Under the pieces are notes generated by a model. It searched no databases, was not told the origin of the DNA, and worked only from the letters and a program-made list of their open reading frames with translations. A program made the translations under genes and the position numbers. Below, piece by piece: positions 52,194 through 61,190 of a stretch of DNA of 64,000 bases. Numbering within the stretch: position 1 is the stretch's first letter; each line of letters begins with the position of its first letter. Origin of the DNA: Microbacterium sp. cx-55 (GTDB lineage: Bacteria > Actinomycetota > Actinomycetes > Actinomycetales > Microbacteriaceae); NCBI RefSeq assembly GCF_021117345.1, contig NZ_CP088261.1:1922001-1986000 (forward strand). The letters are read 5' to 3'.

Positions 52194-54710
52194 CTAGCGG
52201 GCAGCGACCACCGCGTCGTCCGCAGGGGTCGTAGCCGCGTGCGCCGGGTGGGCGCGTTCGAGCGCGGCACCCTCGACGTCGACGTTGGGAAGGATGCGGT
52301 CGAGCCAGCGCGGCAGCCACCACGCGGAGCGGCCGAGCAGGTGCATGAGCGCGGGAACGAGCACCATCCGCACGATGAAGGCGTCGAAGAGCACGCCGAT
52401 CGCGAGGCCGAACCCGAGCGGACGCACCATGCCGAGGTGGCTGAAGACGAATCCGCCGAACACCGAGATCATGATGATCGCCGCCGCGGTGACGACCGCG
52501 CGACCGTTGCGCACTCCGGCGACGACCGCCTCACGGGCCGGCAATCCGTGCACGTACGCCTCGCGCATGCCCGAGACGAGGAAGAGCTGGTAGTCCATCG
52601 CGAGACCGAAGAGCACGCCCATGATGATGATCGGCCCGAAGCTCAGCACGGGTCCGGGGTCGTGCACGCCGAAGATCCCGGACAGCCAGCCCCACTGGTA
52701 GATCGCCGTCACGGCGCCGAGCGCGGCGAAGAGCGAGAGAACGTACCCCGCCGTCGCGATCAGCGGCACGAGGATCGAGCGGAACACGACGAGCATGATG
52801 ATCAGCGACAGCCCGACGACGACGAGAAGGTAGAACGGCAGGGCGTTCGCGAGCTTCTCGGAGACGTCGATGTTGCCGGATGCCTGGCCGGCGACGCCGA
52901 GAGCGATGTCGCCGGAGAGCGCGTCGCTGCCGACGGCCGATCCGTCGAGGGGCGACAGACCGCGGAGGTCGCGCACCAGGGTCTCCGTCGTCTCGCTCGT
53001 GGGGCCATCGGCGGGCACGACCTGGAAGGCGAAGAACGTGCCGTCATCCGATACCGCGGCCGGGGCGACAGCCACGACGCCGTCCTGGTTCATCAGCTCG
53101 GTGACGATGTCGGCCTGCACCGCGACCTGATCGTCTTCCGCGACCGCAGAGGGCGTCGTCGCGACGACCAGCAGCGGTCCGTTCTGGCCGGCCCCGAACT
53201 CCTCGGTGACGGCCGTGAACGCGCGGTACTGCGTCGTGTCGGTCGCCTCCGATGAGCCGTCGGGAAGACCCAGACGCATCGACAGCGCGGGGATGGCGAT
53301 GACGAGCAGGGCGATGATCGCGAGCGCGGCCGCACCCAGCGCGCGGGGCGTGCGCATGGCACGCGGCGGGCGCGGCGCGTGATCGGCGTGGCCGATCTGC
53401 GAGCGCACGCCGCGGCGCAGAACCCGGTTCTTCATGAGTCCGAGAAGAGCCGGCGTCACGGTGATCGACACGAGCACGGCGACGGCCACGCACGCGGCGC
53501 CGACGACACCCATCACGCCGAGGAACGGGATGCCGGTCACGAGCAGCGCGACGAGCGCGACGATGACGGTCGTGCCGGCAAAGACGACCGCGTTACCCGC
53601 GGTGCCGTTCGCGAGCCCGATGGACTCCTGCACATCGAGGCCGGTCAGCAGCTGCTTCCGGTGCCGGTTCAGAATGAACAACGAATAGTCGATGCCGACG
53701 GCGAGGCCGAGCATGATGCCGAGGATCGGTGTGACGGAGGCCATGTCGACGACGCCCGAGAAGGCGAGCGAGCCTGCGACACCGACGCCCACGCCGATGA
53801 TCGAGCTGATCAGCGGTGTGACGGCCGGCAGGAGCGCGCGCATCATGATGAGCAGCACCAGCGCGGCGATGACGACGCCGATGATCTCGCCCGGACCGAT
53901 CAGTCCGTCGGTCGAGGAGGCGATGGTCGAGGAGTAGTCGACGCTGACGCCGGGAATGTTCGCGGCGTCGAGTGCGGCGGCAACCTCGCTCTTCGTCTCC
54001 TGGGAGAGCGTGAACATGTCTTCGTCGAACGAGACCGTCGCGATCGCGGTCGATCCGTCTTCGGAGACGGTGCGGATGGCGGATGCAGCGTCGAGCAACG
54101 TCTGCCCGTCCTCCAGCTGCGGCGCCTGCGCGGCGAGCGTGGCCGCGCTCTCCTCGAGCTGCGCGCGTCCGGCGTCGAGCTGGGCCTGCTGCGCGGCGAA
54201 CTGGGGTGCAGCGCTCTCGGCGAGCCCCGCGGCCTGCGCCTGGGTGATCGCGGCATCGAGCTGCTGCTGACCGGCGTCGAGCTGGGCACGTGCGTCGTCG
54301 AGCTGCGCCCGCCCGTCCTGCAGCTGCTGCTCGCCGGCCGCGAGCGTGTCGGCCTGCTCGGTGCGCTGCGCCTCGGTCGCGAACGGGTCGAGCGTCGCGG
54401 AGACGTCGTCGATCGTCGCGACGTCCTCGAGGAGCGCGGCGATGTCGGACTTCTGCGCATCCGTGAACGCGCCATCCTCCGCCTGGAAGACGACCGATGC
54501 GCTGGCGCCGGTCAGATCCGGCAGCTCGTCGCGCATGCTGTCGGTCACCCGCTCCGTTTCGGTGCCCGGGATGCTGAAGCTGGAGGCGAGCGAACCGCCG
54601 AAGGCGACGAATGCGCCGCCGGCGAGGCCGAGGACGAGCACCCACCCGACGAGAACGAACCACGCCCGGCGCGCAGAGAAGCGCCCTAGGCGGTAGAGAA
54701 GCTGTGCCAC
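52194..54710 (-). CDS. MMPL-family RND transporter
   Basis: This 838-residue exporter has two repeats of membrane segments with the MMPL motifs MLGLAVGIDYSLFILNRHRK and MGVLFGLAMDYQLFLVSGMREAY, each placing Asp-Tyr in TM4/TM10 for proton coupling. Residues about 125-205 (QQLQDGRAQLDDARAQLDAG and following) predict an extracytoplasmic helical coiled coil. It probably exports lipids or drugs. The GTG at 54708-54710 follows GAAAGG. Two palindromes 54-87 bp upstream suggest a dedicated repressor. Confidence 0.93.
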   Translation of the reverse strand: MAQLLYRLGRFSARRAWFVLVGWVLVLGLAGGAFVAFGGSLASSFSIPGTETERVTDSMRDELPDLTGASASVVFQAEDGAFTDAQKSDIAALLEDVATIDDVSATLDPFATEAQRTEQADTLAAGEQQLQDGRAQLDDARAQLDAGQQQLDAAITQAQAAGLAESAAPQFAAQQAQLDAGRAQLEESAATLAAQAPQLEDGQTLLDAASAIRTVSEDGSTAIATVSFDEDMFTLSQETKSEVAAALDAANIPGVSVDYSSTIASSTDGLIGPGEIIGVVIAALVLLIMMRALLPAVTPLISSIIGVGVGVAGSLAFSGVVDMASVTPILGIMLGLAVGIDYSLFILNRHRKQLLTGLDVQESIGLANGTAGNAVVFAGTTVIVALVALLVTGIPFLGVMGVVGAACVAVAVLVSITVTPALLGLMKNRVLRRGVRSQIGHADHAPRPPRAMRTPRALGAAALAIIALLVIAIPALSMRLGLPDGSSEATDTTQYRAFTAVTEEFGAGQNGPLLVVATTPSAVAEDDQVAVQADIVTELMNQDGVVAVAPAAVSDDGTFFAFQVVPADGPTSETTETLVRDLRGLSPLDGSAVGSDALSGDIALGVAGQASGNIDVSEKLANALPFYLLVVVGLSLIIMLVVFRSILVPLIATAGYVLSLFAALGAVTAIYQWGWLSGIFGVHDPGPVLSFGPIIIMGVLFGLAMDYQLFLVSGMREAYVHGLPAREAVVAGVRNGRAVVTAAAIIMISVFGGFVFSHLGMVRPLGFGLAIGVLFDAFIVRMVLVPALMHLLGRSAWWLPRWLDRILPNVDVEGAALERAHPAHAATTPADDAVVAAR

Positions 54711-54763
54711 GACATGCCTTTCACGAGAATGAGCGGGCACGTCGTCGGGCCGCGCTCAGGATA

Positions 54764-54796
54764 TCCGACAGATGTCGCTGATCCGACAGATGTCGG
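54764..54796. promoter_or_regulatory. Duplicated palindrome upstream of MMPL gene
   Basis: TCCGACAGATGTCG occurs at 54764-54777 and again at 54782-54795, 18 bp apart. Each contains the self-complementary CGACA-ga-TGTCG, and the second extends to CCGACA-ga-TGTCGG. This is a typical TetR-type tandem operator. The TetR gene at 56398 is a candidate binder. Confidence 0.6.
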
Positions 54797-54832
54797 AGAA
54801 CTCTCAGTGAACGCGCCACCCTGCGCGGTGGG

Positions 54833-56230
54833 TCACAGGCCGGGCTGAGCGACCAGTCGTCCGCTCCCGACGGCCGCCTCGAAGGCGGCGAAGTCGGCGT
54901 CGTTCTGGTCCGCGTAGTCCTTCGCGAAGGCGGCGATAGCACGATCGAACGTGTCGGATCTCCCGAGATAGGCGGCGATGGCTACGCGGTCTCCCGAGCG
55001 GCAGTGCGCGCGGGCCAGGGCTTCGCCGCACAGCTGCGCATAGAGGCGCGCGCCGGGTACTGCCATCCGGTCCACGTTCACCGATCCCTTCCAGTCGTGC
55101 AGCTGCCGCACGTAGAAGTCGCGGTTCTGCCCGTCGAGCCCCGTGACGCGCTGCCATCCGAGGAAGATGTCGCCGGCAGCCTGCATGAGCCGCTGACCGC
55201 GAACGACGCGCTCGCCGTGACTGTCGTACACGCTGTCACCGAGGAACCGTTCGAGCACGGAGGCCTCGGCCTCTTTCGCCTGCAGCAGCAGGGGATCGTT
55301 CTGATCTCGCCCCTGGAGCAACACGATCCACGCGCGGGTTCCGACGCTGCCGACACCCACGACCTTCCGGGCCATGTGCAGGTACGTGAACTCGTCGAGC
55401 GGGTGGCGCGGGCTCGTCAGGGTGGCCTGGTAGGAGCGCAGCAGGTCGCGCATGATCGACTCCTGCCGGTCGACCGTCGCGCGGTCGGCGAGGTCTTCGA
55501 TCGGCACGAGGAGGGGAGGATCGGCACGGAACTTCAGCTCCGAGCCGTCGAACTCGACCAGCTTCGTGAAACCGCGCATGCTGTCGCGAGTACGCGCTTT
55601 GGCGATGAGGTTCTCGACCTGCGTCACCTCTTTCGACCGCGCACGCTTGGCTCGCTTCTCGCCGCGCAGCCAGCGCAGCATCTCTTCGACGTCGAGCTGG
55701 TCGTACCAGGCGTCGAGCACGGTGCCCGAAGCGGCGACCCGGATGTGCTCGCGGTACGCGCGCGCCGCCGTGAGAGCGATCGCGTGGCGGTCGGCATCCG
55801 AGAATCCGCGGTGTCGGCCGGCGACCTCGAAGCTCGCCACGAGCCGCTTGAGGTCCCACTCGAACGGACCCGGATGCGTTTCGTCGAAGTCGTTGATGTC
55901 GAACACCATGTTGCGTTCCGCGGTGCCGAAGACCCCGAAGTTCGTCAGGTGCGCGTCGCCGCAGAGCTGCACGGTCAGCCAGGAGTGCGGCTGGGAGGCG
56001 AGGTCCGACGCCATGATCAGCGCGGCGCCGCGGTAGAACGTGAACGGGGAGACCTGCATCCGTCCGTACCGGATCGGCACGAGCTCGGGCACGCGAGTCG
56101 ACGCCTGTTCCTCCAGCAGCGCGATCGGGTCCGTCGCCCCCGGCGGCCGGCGCCAGGAGCCGTGCCCCGACCGCGGCAGGCGGCGGCGTGCGGCCGCGCC
56201 TCGTGCGCGACGTTCGTCGAATGACGTCAT
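54833..56230 (-). CDS. DUF2252 family protein
   Basis: This 465-residue protein has LCGDAHLTNFGVFGTAERNMVFDINDFDET (about 90-118). DUF2252 proteins have a kinase or aminoglycoside-phosphotransferase-like core with HxN and DxD-type residues, but no biochemical role is established as far as I know. ATG at 56230 follows GGGGGAGAACG; a longer frame is open without support. It lies upstream of the MMPL gene on the same strand with a 122-bp gap. Confidence 0.88.
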   Translation of the reverse strand: MTSFDERRARGAAARRRLPRSGHGSWRRPPGATDPIALLEEQASTRVPELVPIRYGRMQVSPFTFYRGAALIMASDLASQPHSWLTVQLCGDAHLTNFGVFGTAERNMVFDINDFDETHPGPFEWDLKRLVASFEVAGRHRGFSDADRHAIALTAARAYREHIRVAASGTVLDAWYDQLDVEEMLRWLRGEKRAKRARSKEVTQVENLIAKARTRDSMRGFTKLVEFDGSELKFRADPPLLVPIEDLADRATVDRQESIMRDLLRSYQATLTSPRHPLDEFTYLHMARKVVGVGSVGTRAWIVLLQGRDQNDPLLLQAKEAEASVLERFLGDSVYDSHGERVVRGQRLMQAAGDIFLGWQRVTGLDGQNRDFYVRQLHDWKGSVNVDRMAVPGARLYAQLCGEALARAHCRSGDRVAIAAYLGRSDTFDRAIAAFAKDYADQNDADFAAFEAAVGSGRLVAQPGL

Positions 56231-56397
56231 CGTTCTCCCCCGTCTCCGGCCCGCTCGCCCCAGCGGAATCTCACGGTGCGTCACGGATGCAGCGGCGCGC
56301 GGATGCCGGCACCTGCGAGCATCCTCCCACCTCGGCGGGACGCGCGCGGTGCGTGGTCAGCATCGCCTGTCGCCCCGATGAGGGCAGAATCATCACC

Positions 56398-56985
56398 ATG
56401 GACCCTCGAGCATCCCGCACCCGCGCGAGTCTGGAGAGCGCGCTCCTGACCCTGGCTCGGGAACGTGCGCTCGACGATATCTCGGTCGCCGACATCGTCG
56501 AGCGTGCAGGCGTGAACCGCAGCAGCTTCTATCAGCACTACGCCGACAAAGAGATCCTGCTCGCCGACGCCCTCGAGTCAGAAGTCGACCAACTCTCCGA
56601 GACGCTGCGCGTGCGCCCGCCGACGGACGGCGCGACGATTCCGCACGAGCTCTTCCTCTATCTCGCGCACATCGCGGAGAACGCGGCGGTCTACCGGTTG
56701 GTGCTCGGCGAACACGGCTCACCGCTCGTGGCCGCGCGTCTGCGTGGGCAGATCGAGCAGATCGTGCTCGATACGGTGCCGCTCGCGAAGCCCGATGCGT
56801 TCCCCGGCCTTCCCCTCGACATCGTCGCGTCCGGCATCGCCGGCAGCGCGTTCGGCGTGCTGATCGCCTGGCTGGCACGCGATCCGCTGCCCGGCACCGA
56901 TACCGCGGCGGAGTGGCTGTGGCGCGTGCTGATCGGACCCGGCGAAGGATGGGGCGCAACGGGTGCCACCGCAGAGCAGAAATGA
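56398..56985 (+). CDS. TetR-family transcriptional regulator
   Basis: This 195-residue regulator has the TetR HTH (LDDISVADIVERAGVNRSSFYQHYADKEILLADAL, about 25-60) and a TetR_C_33-like ligand domain. ATG at 56398 lies downstream of CAGAAT by 7 nt. It is divergent from DUF2252 and may control that gene and the MMPL transporter through the tandem palindromes at 54764-54796. No palindrome is obvious at its own start. Confidence 0.85.
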   Translation: MDPRASRTRASLESALLTLARERALDDISVADIVERAGVNRSSFYQHYADKEILLADALESEVDQLSETLRVRPPTDGATIPHELFLYLAHIAENAAVYRLVLGEHGSPLVAARLRGQIEQIVLDTVPLAKPDAFPGLPLDIVASGIAGSAFGVLIAWLARDPLPGTDTAAEWLWRVLIGPGEGWGATGATAEQK

Positions 56986-57020
56986 AAAAGCCCCGACGAC
57001 TGGCGAGAGTCGACGAGGCT
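56985..57020 (-). terminator. Terminator of tRNA-Lys
   Basis: On the minus strand, a 12-bp stem with one mismatch (57020-57009 with 57000-56989) ends in TTTTT (56989-56985), 7 bp beyond the tRNA 3' end. It also overlaps the TetR stop on the other strand. Confidence 0.8.
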
Positions 57021-57026
57021 AATCCG

Positions 57027-57099
57027 TGCACCCCCTCGGACTTGAACCGAGAACCCACTGATTAAGAGTCAGTTGCTCTGCCGATTGAGCTAGAGGTGC
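57027..57099 (-). tRNA. tRNA-Lys (anticodon CTT)
   Basis: The 73-nt gene has acceptor arms GCACCTC and GGGGTGC (with one G-T pair), discriminator A, anticodon arm ACTGA-CTCTTAA-TCAGT with anticodon CTT, and T arm with GGTTCAAGTCC. CCA is not encoded. A terminator follows. Confidence 0.97.
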
Positions 57100-57191
57100 G
57101 TGATTTCGGAGCGGATAGTGAACTTCCGAACCGAGGGTCAACGTTAGCATCCCCGACGCCGCCTGCGCCAATCGAGGTCGCCGTCGCCCGC

Positions 57192-57197
57192 TATTCT
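57192..57197 (+). promoter_or_regulatory. -10 element of leaderless hisN-type gene
   Basis: TATTCT stands 6 nt before the ATG at 57204, matching the leaderless pattern seen across the window. Confidence 0.55.
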
Positions 57198-57203
57198 TTC
57201 CTC

Positions 57204-58046
57204 ATGAGCCTCGACTCCCCCGCCGATTCCGCTGTGAACGCGCGGGGAGCATTCGCCGCAGATCTCGACCTCGCGTTGCGGATGGCGGATGCGGCCGACC
57301 GCACGTCGATGGCACGCTTCGACGCCGCGGATCTCGACATCCGCACCAAGGCCGACTCGACCCATGTGACCGAAGCCGACCTCGCGACCGAGCGCGCGAT
57401 CCGCGGCATCCTCGCCACTGAGCGCCCGGACGACGCGATCTTCGGCGAGGAGTTCGGACTGCAGGGAGAGAGCACCCGGCAGTGGATCATCGACCCGATC
57501 GACGGCACTGCGAACTACCTGAAGGGCGTTCCCATCTGGGCGACGCTCATCGCGCTCGTCGTGGACGGGGTTCCGCGGGTGGGCGTCGTCAGTCAGCCCT
57601 CCATCGCGCGGCGATGGTGGGCCGCCGAGGGCGACGGCGCGTGGACCGTGGTCGACGGCACGCCGAAACGCCTGCAGACCTCGAGCGTCGACACGATCGC
57701 CGCCTCCAGCGTCAGCTTCCAGAGCATCGCGCAGTGGGATGAAGTCGGCCGCGTCGACGACGTCGTCCGCCTGTCACGCGCCGTGTGGCGCGACCGCGGG
57801 TACGGCGACGCGTGGCCGTACATGCTGCTCGCCGAAGGACGCCTGGAGATGGTCGCCGAGTTCGGTGTCAAGGAGTACGACATCGCGGCGCTGCATCCGA
57901 TCATCACCGAAGCCGGCGGCCGAATGACGGCGTTCAGCGGTTCGGACTCGCTGTCCGAGCTCTCGGTGCTCGCCACCAACCGCATCCTGCACGACCCCTT
58001 CCTCGACTTCTTCGAGCAGAGCCCCGCAACGGAGCCCACCCCATGA
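57204..58046 (+). CDS. hisN: Histidinol-phosphatase / inositol monophosphatase family enzyme
   Basis: This 280-residue Mg-dependent phosphatase has FGEEFGLQGESTRQWIIDPIDGTANYLKGVPIWATLIAL (about 77-115), where Glu, DPIDGT and the following loop bind the metals, and GDAWPYMLLAEGRLEMVAEFGVKEYDIAALHPIITEAGG near the C-terminus. Such actinobacterial enzymes commonly act as HisN (histidinol-phosphate phosphatase); inositol phosphates are the alternative. The ATG is leaderless. It overlaps the lipoprotein gene by 4 nt (ATGA). Confidence 0.85.
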   Translation: MSLDSPADSAVNARGAFAADLDLALRMADAADRTSMARFDAADLDIRTKADSTHVTEADLATERAIRGILATERPDDAIFGEEFGLQGESTRQWIIDPIDGTANYLKGVPIWATLIALVVDGVPRVGVVSQPSIARRWWAAEGDGAWTVVDGTPKRLQTSSVDTIAASSVSFQSIAQWDEVGRVDDVVRLSRAVWRDRGYGDAWPYMLLAEGRLEMVAEFGVKEYDIAALHPIITEAGGRMTAFSGSDSLSELSVLATNRILHDPFLDFFEQSPATEPTP

Positions 58047-58618
58047 CCCGTCGTCTTCACCTCGCACCGCTCGCCGCCCTCGTCGCGGCATCCGGTCTTC
58101 TGCTGGCCGGCTGCGTGGGCGGCGACACCGCGGCTCCTGCCGTCACCACGGCGGCACCCGTGCAGACCACGGCCCCTGCCCCGGTCGCGAGCGCCACCAC
58201 CACACCGACCGCGGCAGCGACCGCGGTCACCTGTGAGAACCTCATCCCGACGTCGATCCAAGACGAGTTCGCCTCGCACAACTGGACGTACAAGCAGGAT
58301 GTGTTCCGCGTGGGCGAGCGCACGATCAGTGACGGCATCTCGTGCGTATGGGGCGATTACTCCGTCGCATCCGACCACGTACAGATCTTCGCGTGGGCGC
58401 CCATTTCGGGATCGGATGCCGACGCCGCCCAGACCGAACTGCTCGCGGCAGGCTGGCTGCGGGTCGACGACCCGAACGGCACCTACCTGACCGAAGATCC
58501 GCAGACGGCGGTCTCGACGGATGAAGACGGGTACGGCCTGACCTACGAGTTCGGCGACGGGTGGGTGACGATGGCCGACACCAAGCAGAGCCTCGTCCTC
58601 ATCGATCCCCCGGCCTGA
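58043..58618 (+). CDS. Lipoprotein of unknown function
   Basis: This 191-residue protein has a signal peptide ending in LLAGC (lipidated Cys24), then a Thr/Ala/Pro-rich linker (about 28-62) and a compact domain (about 64-191, starting CENLIPTSIQDEF). Two further Cys residues (CENL and ISCVWG) could form a disulfide outside the membrane. It is translationally coupled to the hisN-type gene. No family recognised. Confidence 0.82.
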   Translation: MTRRLHLAPLAALVAASGLLLAGCVGGDTAAPAVTTAAPVQTTAPAPVASATTTPTAAATAVTCENLIPTSIQDEFASHNWTYKQDVFRVGERTISDGISCVWGDYSVASDHVQIFAWAPISGSDADAAQTELLAAGWLRVDDPNGTYLTEDPQTAVSTDEDGYGLTYEFGDGWVTMADTKQSLVLIDPPA

Positions 58619-58650
58619 GCCGGGAGCGCGCGGGCCCTCGGGTACTCGGG

Positions 58651-58827
58651 TCAGTCCCGAGGATCGCTTGGGCGCACCGCGGCGTCTTCGGCGATGTCGA
58701 TGCGCTTCACGCCGTCGTGCTCGCTGACGACGATCCGCGGCTTGGCGTCTTCTTCGGTGGCATTCGGTGCGGCGGTCAACTGGTCGTGGCGCTTCTCGTC
58801 ATCCGTCATGTCGTTCGTGGTGTCCAT
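58651..58827 (-). CDS. Small acidic protein, 58 residues
   Basis: This short gene encodes MDTTNDMTDDEKRHDQLTAA and on, ending in VRPSDPRD. It is rich in Asp, Glu, Lys and Arg and probably partly disordered. Support for it being real is TAGCGT (58839-58834) exactly 6 nt before the ATG. No family recognised. Confidence 0.65.
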   Translation of the reverse strand: MDTTNDMTDDEKRHDQLTAAPNATEEDAKPRIVVSEHDGVKRIDIAEDAAVRPSDPRD

Positions 58828-58924
58828 TCCCCCACGCTACGGCGGGGAGGCGACCCGCGGTCGGGCCTTGACGACGGAGTGCGACCCGTCCGCGTCGCGC
58901 GGCTCGTCCCGACACCGTCATGAC

Positions 58925-59305
58925 TCATCGATCCGAGAGAACGACCGTTTCCGTCGGCCATTCGCCACAGCGGATCACATGCTCCGCCGCGTCGATCGCA
59001 GAATCGATCGGCAGCGTGTCCGCATCCGGATAGCTATCCTCCTGACCGTTCTGCAGCCGGAATCCGCTGCTGACCGCGGGGCTCGCCGTCGGACTGACCG
59101 CATGTTCCCCGGGATCATCTGCGTCGGCCAAGAGCATCACGAGTGCCCGCGAGGTGTTCGTGAGAAACCCGAGCACGAGGCCGTCGTCTCGCTCGAACCA
59201 GAACTCGCAGCGGCCGGCGGGAATCGCTTTCGCGAAGAACGCGCCGACCTGATCGGCGCTGATGCTCGCGCGGTCGGGTTCGACGAACCAAGAGTGGGGC
59301 GACAC
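58925..59305 (-). CDS. Imm1-like immunity-family protein
   Basis: This 126-residue soluble protein ends with LQNGQEDSYPDADTLPIDSAIDAAEHVIRCGEWPTETVVLSDR, a pattern like the Imm1 immunity family (strand, PxxxAxxAxxxF, GxxP). In contact-dependent or polymorphic toxin systems, such proteins protect from a neighbour's toxin. No toxin gene is adjacent, so it would be an orphan. The GTG start follows TAGAGT (59318-59313) by 7 nt. The assignment is motif-like and tentative. Confidence 0.6.
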   Translation of the reverse strand: MSPHSWFVEPDRASISADQVGAFFAKAIPAGRCEFWFERDDGLVLGFLTNTSRALVMLLADADDPGEHAVSPTASPAVSSGFRLQNGQEDSYPDADTLPIDSAIDAAEHVIRCGEWPTETVVLSDR

Positions 59306-59439
59306 GCTGCCGACTCTAGCGGCACGATCCCCGGAGGCCGGCGCTGCACGGATGGACCACGCAGCGCACCTGGAAGGTCAGCGAGTCCGCGCAGCACCTC
59401 ATTCACTGCCCGTTCACGCCGCGCTGGTGTGCTGGAAGG

Positions 59440-60633
59440 ATGCGGGAATCGACGCGAGAGGTGTGGGCCGCCTTCGGAAAGCTGGGGCTCACGTCTTTCG
59501 GCGGCCCCATCGCCCACCTCGGATTCTTCCGGACCGAGTTCGTCGAGCGACGTCGTTGGCTGAGCGACGCTGACTACAGCGAGCTCGTAGCGCTCTGCCA
59601 GTTCCTGCCCGGCCCGGCATCGAGCCAAGTGGGATTCGCGCTCGGCTACTCGCGCGCGGGCCTGCGGGGGGCGCTCGCGGCGTTCATCGCGTTCACGCTG
59701 CCCTCGGCGGTGTTGATGGTCGCCGTCGCCTCCGGGTCGTCGCTGATCGGCGGCCCGGTCGGCGAGGGCGCTATCGCGGGACTGAAGGTGGCCGCGGTCG
59801 CGATCGTCGCACAGGCCGTGTGGAGCATGACCCGTACTCTGACCCCCGACAAGGCACGAGCGGGAATCGCCGTGGGGGCGGCTCTTCTCGTCCTTCTCCT
59901 CGGCAGCACGATCGGCCAGATTCCCGCGATCATCCTGGGCGCGGCGGCCGGAATCGTGCTCTGCCGACGAACCACCCAGGAGGTGCCCGCGACCGGCGCA
60001 CGCCTCGGGATCTCGCGGCGCGCGGGCGCCGTGTGTCTGGGCGCATTCGTCGGTCTGTTGATCGCGCTCCCGCTGCTCGCGTCATGGACGGGCTCCGGCG
60101 CGATCGGACTGCTCGACGGATTCTTCCGCGCGGGCTCGCTCGTCTTCGGCGGAGGCCACGTCTTCCTGCCCCTCCTCGAATCCGAGGTCGTGCAGACCGG
60201 CTGGGTCAGCGCGGATCAGTTCCTCGCCGGGTACGGCGTCGCGCAGATCGTTCCCGGCCCACTGTTCACCTTCTCCGCGTACCTCGGCGTTCTCGCCGAC
60301 GTCGGCCCGGGCGGCATCGCGGGAGCGCTTCTCGCTCTCGCGGGGGCGTTCCTTCCCGGCTTCCTCGTGCTGCTCGGCGTGCTGCCGTTCTGGGACCGAC
60401 TGCGCACGCGGTCATGGGCTCCCCCGCTTCTCCGCGGCGCCAACGCGGCCGTGGTCGGAATCCTCGCGGCCGCCCTCTACGACCCGCTCTTCGTCACTTC
60501 GATCACCGGAGCCGCGCCCCTCGCGCTCGCTCTCGTCGGGTTCGTGCTGCTCACGCGGTGGAGTGCCGCACCGTGGATCGTCGGGCTGCTCAGCGCGATC
60601 GCCGGGATGCTCGGCGCGGTCATCAGCGGCTGA
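59440..60633 (+). CDS. chrA: Chromate transporter (long-chain, two-domain)
   Basis: This 397-residue CHR-family membrane protein has two homologous halves. The first has LTSFGGPIAHLGFFRTEFVERRRWLSDADYSELVALCQFLPGPASSQVGFALGY, the second FGGGHVFLPLLESEVVQTGWVSADQFLAGYGVAQIVPGPLFTFSAYLG. Both show the FGG and PGP motifs of chromate efflux proteins. ATG at 59440 directly abuts GGAAGG, which is too close for a good ribosome site; a GTG at 59461 or a leaderless start is possible. It stands alone. Chromate export is by homology. Confidence 0.92.
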   Translation: MRESTREVWAAFGKLGLTSFGGPIAHLGFFRTEFVERRRWLSDADYSELVALCQFLPGPASSQVGFALGYSRAGLRGALAAFIAFTLPSAVLMVAVASGSSLIGGPVGEGAIAGLKVAAVAIVAQAVWSMTRTLTPDKARAGIAVGAALLVLLLGSTIGQIPAIILGAAAGIVLCRRTTQEVPATGARLGISRRAGAVCLGAFVGLLIALPLLASWTGSGAIGLLDGFFRAGSLVFGGGHVFLPLLESEVVQTGWVSADQFLAGYGVAQIVPGPLFTFSAYLGVLADVGPGGIAGALLALAGAFLPGFLVLLGVLPFWDRLRTRSWAPPLLRGANAAVVGILAAALYDPLFVTSITGAAPLALALVGFVLLTRWSAAPWIVGLLSAIAGMLGAVISG

Positions 60634-60668
60634 CCAACGGTTGCTGACCGCGGGTCATCGGCCGGGCG

Positions 60669-61190
60669 TCACTGGCCGTCGTTCTTTCCTGATTTGTCTT
60701 TGTCGGGCTTGTCGTTGCCGGGTGCGGTGCCCCCGTTGCCCGGGGCGTTGCCGCTGTTGCCGGGCGCATCATCGGAGTCGTCGGACTCTTCGCTGGGAGT
60801 GACCACGGGCGCCGGCGTGTCGACTGCGTCGTCGGGATCCGTCGTCTCTTCGGGATCGGTCGTCTGCACGGGGGTCACGTCCGGGTCGGTGGTTCCGGCA
60901 TCGTCCGACGTCAGGGCGGCCAGGTCGGCGCGGAGTACCGCGATCGCGGCACGGATGCGGTCTGCCTCCGCAGCGTCGATCTCGCCGGCCGCGAGGGCGC
61001 GGCTCACCTCGGCGTCCAGGGCATCGAGCGTCGAGGCGGCCGCGGCGGTGTCGCCCGCCGCGATCTGGTCCGCGGTGTCGACGACGAACGTCTGCATGGG
61101 CGTCGTCGACGCGCCGGGCTGGCAGCCGGTCAAGACGGCCGTCCCGGCCGCGATCAGAAGGAGCGCGGTGTAACGCCGGTGAGCCCTCAC
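60669..61190 (-). CDS. Lipoprotein coupled to the Ser/Thr kinase
   Basis: This 173-residue protein has a signal peptide ending LTGC (Cys about 21), a helical domain rich in Ala/Asp/Glu (about 27-85, QIAAGDTAAAASTLDALDAEVSRALAAGEIDAAEADRI) and a repetitive acidic Thr/Asp/Pro-rich then Gly/Asn/Lys-rich tail (GNSGNAPGNGGTAPGNDKPD). GTG at 61190 overlaps the kinase stop by 4 nt. It could be a sensor or cell-wall partner of the kinase; this is inference from coupling only. Confidence 0.82.
   Translation of the reverse strand: MRAHRRYTALLLIAAGTAVLTGCQPGASTTPMQTFVVDTADQIAAGDTAAAASTLDALDAEVSRALAAGEIDAAEADRIRAAIAVLRADLAALTSDDAGTTDPDVTPVQTTDPEETTDPDDAVDTPAPVVTPSEESDDSDDAPGNSGNAPGNGGTAPGNDKPDKDKSGKNDGQ

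Noticed and set aside
53900..54475. Minus-strand frame of 191 codons inside the MMPL gene
   Set aside because: Ser/Arg-rich shadow frame across the coiled-coil coding region.
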